Shown: positions 25,433-32,673 of the stretch, one piece after another | Layout: the number at the start of each line of letters is the position of its first letter | Position numbering within the stretch: position 1 is the stretch's first letter | Assembly: GCA_964635325.1 (NCBI GenBank) | Contig: CAZWOL010000022.1 | Coordinates: forward strand, 1 to 44,544 | From: BOG-1112 sp964635325 | GTDB taxonomy: Bacteria; Bdellovibrionota_B; Oligoflexia; Oligoflexales; Bog-1112 | Direction: 5' to 3' | Length of the DNA: 44,544 nucleotides | The notes under the pieces: model-generated | What the model was told of the DNA's origin: nothing | The model's input: the letters and a program-made list of their open reading frames with translations, nothing else | The model's database searches: none | Translations under genes and position numbers: made by a program

Positions 25433-26086
25433 GTGCTTCGAAAACTGATCTTGAAAAATAGAGAAATTCCGATCCCCATCCCTATCAATACAGTGGGGGA
25501 TGCTATTCAATGGATTGAAGAGACGCTCTTGCGCAAGGATGCGATTCTAACAAGTGTCATTGTTGATGACAAAGAGGTGATCAATGACCTCTATCGCAAA
25601 TCTGTCAAAGATAATGTACTCAACGAACGTTCGCGTCTGCAGATCAAAATCGACACTCCAAAAGACCTGTCTATTCAATCGCTCGACGTGGTTTGTGATC
25701 TAGCTTATGCGATTGCAAGTCGCTTAAAAAAACTTGCAGTGGATTGTTGGCAAGATCTTGCAAAAAAACCTAAGAGTGACCTTGATGAGATCCATGCAGA
25801 TGTGCAATTGCTATTGGATCTCATTGCGCACATCAACGGACTTGTCGATGCGACTCATTCGTACTTAGGTCCCATCAATGGACTGGGTCATCTGATTGGA
25901 ATTGCAAATACGAAGTTTGAAAAGTATATGCAGCAACAAGATTGGCGTGAGGTTGCAAGCGTCTTGGTTAACCGCTTAGATCCCTATCTAAAGGAGCTCG
26001 CACGTGAAGGTGAGACTCTGCAGATCAATATTCTGACCGACCACCTCGAAGAATTCATCCAGTCCCCTGAAGCGAAGACTTCTTAG
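25433..26086 (+). CDS. Hypothetical protein, 217 residues
   Basis: The GTG start is supported by GGAG 7 bases upstream. I do not recognise the family. It begins with a short alpha/beta part (LRKLILKNREIPIPIPINTV, TSVIVDDKEVINDLY). It continues as long amphipathic helices (CDLAYAIASRLKKLAVDCWQ, DVQLLLDLIAHINGLVDATH, YLKELAREGETLQINILTDH). There is no signal peptide or membrane helix. It follows the glycosyltransferase/TPR gene by 29 bases and probably shares its operon, together with the 119-residue helical protein. A partner or scaffold role is possible but nothing in the sequence proves it. Confidence 0.68.
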   Translation: MLRKLILKNREIPIPIPINTVGDAIQWIEETLLRKDAILTSVIVDDKEVINDLYRKSVKDNVLNERSRLQIKIDTPKDLSIQSLDVVCDLAYAIASRLKKLAVDCWQDLAKKPKSDLDEIHADVQLLLDLIAHINGLVDATHSYLGPINGLGHLIGIANTKFEKYMQQQDWREVASVLVNRLDPYLKELAREGETLQINILTDHLEEFIQSPEAKTS

Positions 26087-26272
26087 CATTGTGTGAAATG
26101 TTTTGTATCGCTTCTATTGATCTCCCACTTTAATAACCTCATATTCGTCACATCGAGTGCAGGCGATCGCATGCTTAGTCATTTTTTTTCGATTTTGCAA
26201 AAGTAATTTGTTTAGTATTCAATAATTCATAGAATCATTTCACTTCGAAAGTTGCTCAAAAAATTTTCAGAC

Positions 26273-26301
26273 TTGACCGTTGCTAAACATCGGTATATTA
26301 C
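26273..26301 (+). promoter_or_regulatory. Candidate sigma70 promoter for the exported-protein cassette
   Basis: TTGACC (26273-26278) and TATTAC (26296-26301) are separated by exactly 17 bases, matching 5/6 and 4/6 consensus positions. They lie about 65 bases before the first gene of the accessory block, in an AT-rich 280-base intergenic stretch that otherwise shows nothing clear. Confidence 0.5.
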
Positions 26302-26366
26302 AGTGCACTCTTATATGACTTTTTGTCTATTGGGACTATGAACGCATGATGTTACGTAGGATTTCT

Positions 26367-27665
26367 ATGAAAAAAACGGGTCTATTGGTTTTACTGTTTA
26401 TTCAAAGTTATTTGTCTTACGGTGTCACTTATAATTATCATCCAGATAGCCATCTATATATGGGAGGAGGTTATAATCCCTTCAAACCGGACGATGCTTT
26501 CCTACAATGCATTGTTCATGATGGGGAGCTTAGTGTAGATACAGAAGGAGCACTCACTTCAGTAGTTAGAATCCAGCAGGTTAAATCTAGACAAGATTTC
26601 TATCAAAAGATTGATTTTTCTGCCTCCATTGCAGGTAGCTACGCCTTCATGAAAGGTTCAGGATCGGTTCAGATGGAAGATGAGCGAGCCTTTCATTCAG
26701 ACTCTTTTTCCTGGCTGATTCTCTTTCGCAGTAATTACGGCCGTTATGTGCTATCTAACCCAAGATTACGTCCTGAATATAACACTCTCACAGACTCGCG
26801 ACTTTATGATACATGTGGCTCGGAAATTGTAATCGAGCGAACTAAGTCTGCACTCGTTTACGCCCTTTTTACCATACATAATGTCAGTCAATCTGAAAGA
26901 TCTAAATTGGAAGCCCACTTGAAAGCGAGCGGAGGTGGAGCGGTTTGGAGTGCTTCTATGGATTCGAGCTACAGAAAAATCATGCAAGAGGCTTCAGCTA
27001 GCAATTCGGTGCATCTTTCTGTCTACGCTGTTGGAGGCGCAGGAATTGTAAACCTTGCTGACATTATTTCATCTAATGATACAGACCCCTATAAAAGATA
27101 TTTAGAAGTCCCAAAAGTTCTTTCGGAATATATTAAAACATTAACACCTGCCAATTCTGTGCCAGTTTCCTTTTCTACGAAGCATATTTCTTTATTTAAA
27201 GATAATTTGGAAGTGAAATTTGCTAACTTCAACTCTATGCATGTTTCAAATATCTATAATCGGTATCTCGATGCAGTCTCGATTACAAATCGTATAGAGA
27301 ATATATTGAGGGGCAATGAAAGTGTACTCTACGAGTTAACCGAAGAACAAAAAACACAACTTGAAGAATGGAACCAAGAATATATTGAAGCATCCAATCT
27401 TTACATTGAGGCTGCAAAAGGTTGTTTCATTGACGGAGAAGTTTGCTTAATTCCCAAGACAAAGCGTTCCACAATTACGTGGCCTCAAATACTAAATATC
27501 AAAGCACTGTCTCAGTGTAGTTACTATCAAAAAAAAGCGCTAGCTCTCGGAGCTATTTCACATTCGCAATATAATGATTTCGTTTCTATGGAAATTGCTC
27601 CAATTCCTTCGTATGCGAGTTGGCGATTCTATGCCCGTGTCGATTGTAAAGACCTCGAAGAATAA
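26367..27665 (+). CDS. Exported protein with a possible MACPF-like (pore-forming) core
   Basis: I chose ATG 26367: AGGA lies 6 bases upstream and it gives a clean signal peptide (MKKTGLLVLLFIQSYLSYG). The mature protein is about 413 residues. The stretch near 145-225 recalls bacterial MACPF-type proteins: Cys-Gly (YDTCGSEIVIERTKSALVYA), strand FTIHNVSQSERSKLEAHLKA, a Gly/Ser-rich hairpin-like region (SGGGAVWSASMDSS) and SVYAVGGAGIV. The classical YG(T/S)-x6-GG signature is not intact, so this is tentative. A C-terminal Cys-bearing module (CFIDGEVCLIPKTK, SQCSYYQKKALALG) may be a separate domain. It is followed 41 bases later by the Hint-domain gene and is a candidate T2SS substrate. Confidence 0.6.
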   Translation: MKKTGLLVLLFIQSYLSYGVTYNYHPDSHLYMGGGYNPFKPDDAFLQCIVHDGELSVDTEGALTSVVRIQQVKSRQDFYQKIDFSASIAGSYAFMKGSGSVQMEDERAFHSDSFSWLILFRSNYGRYVLSNPRLRPEYNTLTDSRLYDTCGSEIVIERTKSALVYALFTIHNVSQSERSKLEAHLKASGGGAVWSASMDSSYRKIMQEASASNSVHLSVYAVGGAGIVNLADIISSNDTDPYKRYLEVPKVLSEYIKTLTPANSVPVSFSTKHISLFKDNLEVKFANFNSMHVSNIYNRYLDAVSITNRIENILRGNESVLYELTEEQKTQLEEWNQEYIEASNLYIEAAKGCFIDGEVCLIPKTKRSTITWPQILNIKALSQCSYYQKKALALGAISHSQYNDFVSMEIAPIPSYASWRFYARVDCKDLEE

Positions 27666-27706
27666 GAATCATTTTTATAAATTCATAAACCCTTAGGAGG
27701 ATTAAC

Positions 27707-28471
27707 ATGTTCAAGAGTCAGGTCATCACAGTGCTTATTTTGCTTTGCAGTTCAAGTGTATTTGCCAATAGGCTTGCTGATGAAAAATATAGAAAGCATT
27801 GCGTAGATATGCCCAGAGAAGAGTGTGTAGCTCAGCTAGAATGGGCAAAGGGTAAGAATTGCGTGACTGGTGATGAATACAACTATGGTAGTAAACATAC
27901 TATTGTTCCCTACTGTGGTTATAAGGATCAATTCTTAGGATGGTGTTTTTGTAGTTGCTTTGCCAAAGGTACTCCAGTTTTAGTATTCAATTTGGAAAAT
28001 CAGTTGCAAGAATGGATTGCGATAGAAGTGGTTGTTGCTGCACACAATAAGTATCGATTTGTTGTGCCTTCATCCGATGCAACCATGAGTGCTATGAAAT
28101 ATGACACGGCGGATATTTCTTATTGGACTGCAGGTGAAGAAGGTGCACCACTTGTTGCTCTTATCTTTGATGACTCGAGCGAATTAGTTTTAACTGAAAA
28201 TCACTCTGTTTTGCTCGCTAGCGGCCAGCTCGTTGACGCTGGGAAATTGGAAGTTGGCGATATCTTGCTAAAGCATGATGGGTCAAAAATGACGATAAAT
28301 ACAGTTGAAATGCGTGCAAATCTTGATGAAGTCTATAACGTCTGGTTGGAAACTAAGGAGCCGAAATCTCATTTTCTATTTGCAGGTCGGCCGAGTGGGC
28401 TTACCGTTGGAGACGCTTTTTGGGAAAATTCTTCACAAGAAGACGTATCTTCGTTTAAATTTCCTAATTGA
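27707..28471 (+). CDS. Exported Cys-rich protein with C-terminal Hint (hedgehog/intein) domain
   Basis: An excellent Shine-Dalgarno (TAGGAGG, 27692-27698) precedes the ATG. Residues 1-20 form a signal peptide ending SVFA. Residues 21-83 are a small Cys-rich domain (C32, C40, C52, C70, C80, C82). A Hint domain follows. Block A begins at C84 with CFAKGTPVLV, block B is LTENHSVLL with T163 and H166, then AGKLEVGDILLKHDG, and the end is VYNVWLETKEPKSHFLFAG. Hint domains self-cleave at the first Cys through a thioester. There is no terminal His-Asn and no C-extein of size, so this looks like a hedgehog-type autoprocessing protein, not a splicing intein. The released small Cys-rich domain has no recognised function. 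A strong terminator follows. Confidence 0.82.
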   Translation: MFKSQVITVLILLCSSSVFANRLADEKYRKHCVDMPREECVAQLEWAKGKNCVTGDEYNYGSKHTIVPYCGYKDQFLGWCFCSCFAKGTPVLVFNLENQLQEWIAIEVVVAAHNKYRFVVPSSDATMSAMKYDTADISYWTAGEEGAPLVALIFDDSSELVLTENHSVLLASGQLVDAGKLEVGDILLKHDGSKMTINTVEMRANLDEVYNVWLETKEPKSHFLFAGRPSGLTVGDAFWENSSQEDVSSFKFPN

Positions 28472-28489
28472 TTTTATAGAAAAAAAATT

Positions 28490-28521
28490 AAAGAGAATCA
28501 ATTATTTTGATTCTCTTTTTT
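28490..28521 (+). terminator. Rho-independent terminator after the Hint gene
   Basis: A perfect 12-base stem (AAAGAGAATCAA, 28490-28501; TTGATTCTCTTT, 28507-28518) with a 5-base loop runs into a T-rich tract. The right arm contains a TTG that keeps the next reading frame open, which argues for the next gene starting at the ATG at 28540. Confidence 0.92.
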
Positions 28522-28539
28522 GTTTTAATAGGTACGAAC

Positions 28540-29976
28540 ATGTTTTTTTTAAAAAAAGTATTTTTCCTATTCTTTCTCTTGAATCAAACATATTGTCGAT
28601 CGAATGTAAATGATCATGAAGAAAATAATCTCAAATTAATGACATGCGATAGCAAAACATCGAGTTTGTTCGCTTCAGAACTTTTAGAAGCAGAAAATCA
28701 AGCGAAAGAGATTTTATCTGGAATTTCCGGATCGTGCAATGATGCTGAGAATTTTGATCATGATCTTTGTAAAGATGTTCAAATTCATTTTTCCACTAAA
28801 AAAGCCAAGGCTACTAGCCAAGGACAGCGCATTCTTATTATGGATAATGGTTTTCATATTAATGCTATGACGGTTTACAATAATCGGGTTCTTGATTTTG
28901 TTGGCATTGCTTCAGATGGATCTTTAAAAACTGTCGATGAGGTTTTGACAGTTAACAAGGCCTCTTATGAAATCGCCAAATTGATTGATCAAAAATATCC
29001 AGAACTGCCTAGGACTCTCTTGTCTTCGATTGGCAATGAGTTATCGAAAAAAGTTAATTCAGATCAGTGGTTTAGGAGGAGTGGAGGTGGAGATTGGGGG
29101 CATGGTACTGCTATTTTTACTCAACTTGCAGAGTACAATCCTTTTGCAGAATTTGTTTTAATTGATGATCAAAATTTTAAAGATGTGGAAACCGCTTTAG
29201 GTATTGATTTATGCAAAATAGACCAAGACCATAAAGAGCTAGATAAATATAGAAGCTATCTTGAAAATTTTTCAAAAGAAATTATTTCTTTAATAAAAAA
29301 GCATGACATTGATTTTGTCAATTTTTCATTTTCACCTGACATTAATGATCTGTCTCGTCAACTTAAAAAGAGATGTAATAAAGTTTTTGACATTGCTGAT
29401 GTGTCTAAGCTGCTTCAAATTGATCTTGATTATTTTTTTAAGCCACTGTATTCCATTCCAAATGTCATTGCAGTTCAGGCGATTTTGCAAACGGGGGATT
29501 TTCACAGTGAAAGATCTCGCAAAGATCACCGTATTGACTGTGCAACATTTGGCAATCGTGTAAGAGTTGTTGGATTTGGAACTTTAGATTCGAAAATTCC
29601 CAGTGAAGGAAGTTCAGATAAAAATTTAGTTTCCAAAATATTGGGAGCATTGCCTTGTGCAGATCTTGCTATAAATTTAGGAGAACATGGCGGGTTACAT
29701 TCTAAGCGAACATATCCAAAGTGTTTTGTAAATTTTCACTATACCCCTTTTTTTGAACCAGAGCCGCCCGTGCCTCTTGCGATTTCATCATCTTATGCAG
29801 CACCTGTAGCAATTTCTTATCTTATATATTTGAAGAATACTCTTCCAAAAAATACACCAATTGAAGAGATTCTTCGGATCGCTAAAGATCCAAAGTCCTT
29901 TATTAAAGATCCCATCCGTCATAGGCAAATCGAAGTTTATCGAATGGGATATCTTGATTCCGAGATCTCTTTTTGA
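28540..29976 (+). CDS. Exported divergent subtilisin-like serine protease (S8 family)
   Basis: I chose the ATG at 28540: AGG lies 7 bases upstream and the product opens with a signal peptide (MFFLKKVFFLFFLLNQTYC). The upstream TTG lies inside a terminator. The 478-residue protein has the subtilase triad in order: D102 in ILIMDNGF (DNG instead of D-S/T-G), H188 in DWGHGTAIF, and S418 in ISSSYAAPVA. VNFSFSPD near 260 matches the substrate-strand region. The usual oxyanion Asn motif is not obvious, so activity is not certain. A Cys-containing region before D102 may be a propeptide. Base composition is visibly AT-richer than the T2SS genes, suggesting recent acquisition. It may secrete through the nearby T2SS or act on its neighbours. 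Confidence 0.78.
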   Translation: MFFLKKVFFLFFLLNQTYCRSNVNDHEENNLKLMTCDSKTSSLFASELLEAENQAKEILSGISGSCNDAENFDHDLCKDVQIHFSTKKAKATSQGQRILIMDNGFHINAMTVYNNRVLDFVGIASDGSLKTVDEVLTVNKASYEIAKLIDQKYPELPRTLLSSIGNELSKKVNSDQWFRRSGGGDWGHGTAIFTQLAEYNPFAEFVLIDDQNFKDVETALGIDLCKIDQDHKELDKYRSYLENFSKEIISLIKKHDIDFVNFSFSPDINDLSRQLKKRCNKVFDIADVSKLLQIDLDYFFKPLYSIPNVIAVQAILQTGDFHSERSRKDHRIDCATFGNRVRVVGFGTLDSKIPSEGSSDKNLVSKILGALPCADLAINLGEHGGLHSKRTYPKCFVNFHYTPFFEPEPPVPLAISSSYAAPVAISYLIYLKNTLPKNTPIEEILRIAKDPKSFIKDPIRHRQIEVYRMGYLDSEISF

Positions 29977-30053
29977 AGATTCTAAAATGGTGATTATTTC
30001 GCACTATTCTCGGATTTACCTTGTTGCTAAGAATTCTAATTGTTTAGATAGAG

Positions 30054-30779
30054 TTAATTCGTGTACATGCCACCGTTGACGTGAATTGTCGACCCTGTGA
30101 TGTACGATGCTCGATCCGATGCAAGAAAGCTTACGGCCTCAGCAACTTCTTCAGCTTTGCCAAGACGTTTTAGAGGGATTTTACTGAGAAACGCTTCTTT
30201 GGTCTCTCCCGTGAGTTCGGATGTCATGTCAGTTTCAATAAAGCCAGGGGCCACGCAATTGCTGCGAATTCCAAAGCCTGCAAGGTCGATGGCCATGGAT
30301 TTACTCAGGCCTGTCACTGCGCTTTTGCTTGCTGCGTACATAGCTTGACCACCGTTACCAGTGTGACCAACGATGGAGGTCATGTTGATGATGCAACCGC
30401 TCTTTTGTTTAATCATGACACGTGAGGCATGCTTTGCGAGTAGAAAGACAGCTCTTAGGTTGGTGTTCATTACCGTGTTATAATCTTCAGGTTTTGCAAA
30501 GGTGATCAGTTGGTCGATCGCAACACCGGCATTGTTGACGAGTACATCGATACGTCCAAAATGTTTTTTCACACTCGTTATCAGCTCATTTGCTGATTCT
30601 TCAAGGCTGAGATCGTAACGAAAGGCCTTTGAATTGGGAATTGTATCACAGATAGCCTGCGCCTTGGCCTCACTGTTGACATAGTGCAACGCGATTTGAA
30701 ATCCATCGCGAGCGAGAGCTTGAACACAGGCTGCGCCGATACCTCGAGAACCACCGGTGATAAGAGCAACTTTTTGCAT
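30054..30779 (-). CDS. fabG: 3-oxoacyl-ACP reductase FabG (SDR family)
   Basis: The 241-residue short-chain dehydrogenase has the NADPH-binding TGGSRGIG (8-15), NNAG (82-85) and the catalytic S135, Y148 and K152 in MTSIVG and YAASK. The ending ITGSTIHVNGGMYTN is typical of FabG. It reduces 3-oxoacyl-ACP in fatty acid elongation; a related acetoacetyl-CoA reductase role cannot be excluded because other fab genes are absent here. AGGA precedes the ATG by 7 bases. It converges with the subtilase gene and diverges from the next exported protein. Confidence 0.9.
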   Translation of the reverse strand: MQKVALITGGSRGIGAACVQALARDGFQIALHYVNSEAKAQAICDTIPNSKAFRYDLSLEESANELITSVKKHFGRIDVLVNNAGVAIDQLITFAKPEDYNTVMNTNLRAVFLLAKHASRVMIKQKSGCIINMTSIVGHTGNGGQAMYAASKSAVTGLSKSMAIDLAGFGIRSNCVAPGFIETDMTSELTGETKEAFLSKIPLKRLGKAEEVAEAVSFLASDRASYITGSTIHVNGGMYTN

Positions 30780-30865
30780 GGAAAAATCCTAATCGGGAAA
30801 TTTAAAAGTCCTCAATGATATTATAATAATAGAGTCTAAACAACCGCTAAACAAGGATGGATGCG

Positions 30866-31837
30866 ATGCCACTGAAATACCGAGTTTTGCTCTCTATAAT
30901 GTGTACCTTAGGGCCTTGGGCTGCGGTTGTTGCTGCACCAAAGATACTAGCACCTGTAAAGGCAAATGCAGCCGTCGAGTTGATCGAGCCCTCTGTTGCA
31001 AGCTTTCTTGTCGAGAAGGATCGCATATTGGTTTTTCCGTTTAATCGAGATGTCGTTGTTACTGTACCATTCAACGCAAAAGCTGAAAAAAAAGAGGATC
31101 GCTTTGGAAATTTTCAGAGCCAAAAGCGTATTGCTATGGAAAAAACAGGCTTTGAAGCATCCGATGTTCTGCCCGTAAAAATGTCTAGAGGTTACTTGCT
31201 TTTTGATGGATGGCAAAACCAACTGAGTCAAGTGAGTCCAGATTTCAAATTTGTTAGTCCTGATCGCAGTATTCCGTATGATTTGATTCGGCCTGCTGCG
31301 GATCGAGGAGGAGAGCCAACACATACGCAGGTGCAAAATTTTCGTCGTCGCTACAAAGCAGCATATGCTGCGTTTAAGGGGCAGAAGTTTTCAGGAATTA
31401 CACCAGTTCCACGTGCTTGGGTTCGTGATCAGTATGTAAATTACTCTTATCAGTTGCCGTACACGTATCTTGTCTTGTCACGTATATCTGATTTTCCTCT
31501 TGCTATACTTGCTTGCAATGAGGAGTTTCCATCTCAGTGTCAGTTAGAGCGAGCTTGTCTCGTTACAGGCTTTCCAAAGGATTTTAGGCCTCGAGCTTTG
31601 ACCATTCATAAAGAAAGTAAGCAACTTGTGATTGGAGAAGAAGAAGGTCGATTTTTAAGAGTATTGAAGTTCAAAAGTTGCTTGGATGTTCAATATGTTG
31701 GAAAAATTGAGCTGCCAGTGCAAGTTAAGCGCATGACAGATGTCTTTGTTGATGATAAGTCCCGTTTGTGGGTCTCTAGTTTTCAAATGGATGACTACTT
31801 GAATTCTTCTATCTTTATGTGGGAGGATATTTTATAG
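30866..31837 (+). CDS. Exported hypothetical protein, 323 residues
   Basis: The ATG at 30866 is preferred over 30857 because AAGGA overlaps the earlier ATG and sits 8 bases before this one. A signal peptide (MPLKYRVLLSIMCTLGPWAA, ending near VVAA) is followed by a beta-rich body: RILVFPFNRDVVVTVPFNA, YTYLVLSRISDFPLAILAC, LVIGEEEGRFLRVLKF, DVFVDDKSRLWVSSFQMDD. The last strings have the rhythm of propeller-like repeats, but I recognise no family. Four cysteines cluster at about 214-237 and 273. It is probably periplasmic or secreted and lies divergent from fabG. Confidence 0.7.
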   Translation: MPLKYRVLLSIMCTLGPWAAVVAAPKILAPVKANAAVELIEPSVASFLVEKDRILVFPFNRDVVVTVPFNAKAEKKEDRFGNFQSQKRIAMEKTGFEASDVLPVKMSRGYLLFDGWQNQLSQVSPDFKFVSPDRSIPYDLIRPAADRGGEPTHTQVQNFRRRYKAAYAAFKGQKFSGITPVPRAWVRDQYVNYSYQLPYTYLVLSRISDFPLAILACNEEFPSQCQLERACLVTGFPKDFRPRALTIHKESKQLVIGEEEGRFLRVLKFKSCLDVQYVGKIELPVQVKRMTDVFVDDKSRLWVSSFQMDDYLNSSIFMWEDIL

Positions 31838-31914
31838 ACCTCCTAGGTATTCTATGAGCTGTAAAACTATTGAGTATTAAGTCCAATCAAAATATGAAAA
31901 AGGTCAAAAAAAAA

Positions 31915-32661
31915 ATGAAATATTTTCTTGTTCTGCTCCTTCTTTGCGAATCATTTAGTGCGTATTCCAAAAACCCTCTGGAAATCGAGGTTCAAGCTCA
32001 GATGCCTGCCATCCAGGCGCGTTATGATCAGTATTCTTTTATGAAGGATGTGATGCTTCGATGGACTAGTTTTATCAGAGATCATTGGGGTCCAGAAGGT
32101 CTAAAGCTACTCCATAAAGATGTTTCAGACTCAGAGATTCACTACATCAATGAGGCTATTCAACCACTAGCAAAAAAGTATTCTTGGGGAATTCCTAATG
32201 ATCAAGCAATCACAACGATTGCAAAATATGGTCCTATTGTGGAAATCGGATCTGGAAGCGGATACTGGGCTTCTTTAATTCACGATGCAGGTGTTGATAT
32301 TATTGCTTTTGATAATGGTAGTTACAATAGTGTGACTGAAAAAGCATACGAGAAAATGTGGTTCAATGTATCAAAAGGTGATCAAACGATGGCCTCAAAG
32401 TATCCTCAAAGAACGCTATTTCTCTGCTGGCCTGTGAAAACTCCATCAGTAGCAAGTCAAGCTGTTAAGAGCTATCGTGGAAAATATGTTATCTATGTGG
32501 GGGAAAATTCACCGAACGGAGCTACCGCAGATAAGGATTTTTTTTCTTATATGAGCGAAGAATTTGAAGTAATCGAACAGCTGAAGATACCGCAATGGCC
32601 AGGATACTCAGATGCTTTGACAGTCTATCGAAGAAAAAAACATTCTTCGAATGAATTGTAG
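31915..32661 (+). CDS. Exported protein with SAM-dependent methyltransferase fold
   Basis: Starting at ATG 31915 gives a signal peptide (MKYFLVLLLLCESFSAYS) and a 248-residue precursor; in-frame starts at 31870 (TTG) and 31894 would add a Lys-rich stretch. The mature part has SAM-binding motif I VEIGSGSGYWASLI (109-122) and the acidic end of strand 2 in IIAFDNGS (D133), then a strand YVIYVGENSPNG. These are the core of class I methyltransferases. An exported form is odd because SAM is cytosolic, so the protein may act inside another cell, or the N-terminus may be a membrane anchor facing inward. No acceptor is suggested by the sequence. Confidence 0.7.
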   Translation: MKYFLVLLLLCESFSAYSKNPLEIEVQAQMPAIQARYDQYSFMKDVMLRWTSFIRDHWGPEGLKLLHKDVSDSEIHYINEAIQPLAKKYSWGIPNDQAITTIAKYGPIVEIGSGSGYWASLIHDAGVDIIAFDNGSYNSVTEKAYEKMWFNVSKGDQTMASKYPQRTLFLCWPVKTPSVASQAVKSYRGKYVIYVGENSPNGATADKDFFSYMSEEFEVIEQLKIPQWPGYSDALTVYRRKKHSSNEL

Positions 32662-32673
32662 TGCAAAGTGTTT

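Noticed and set aside
27707..28471. Splicing intein interpretation of the Hint domain
   Set aside because: No terminal His-Asn and no following Cys/Ser/Thr with a C-extein, so splicing is not expected.
28507..28539. Upstream TTG start for the subtilase
   Set aside because: It lies in the right arm of a strong terminator hairpin, so the transcript would not be continuous from the previous gene; the ATG at 28540 has its own ribosome site and signal peptide.
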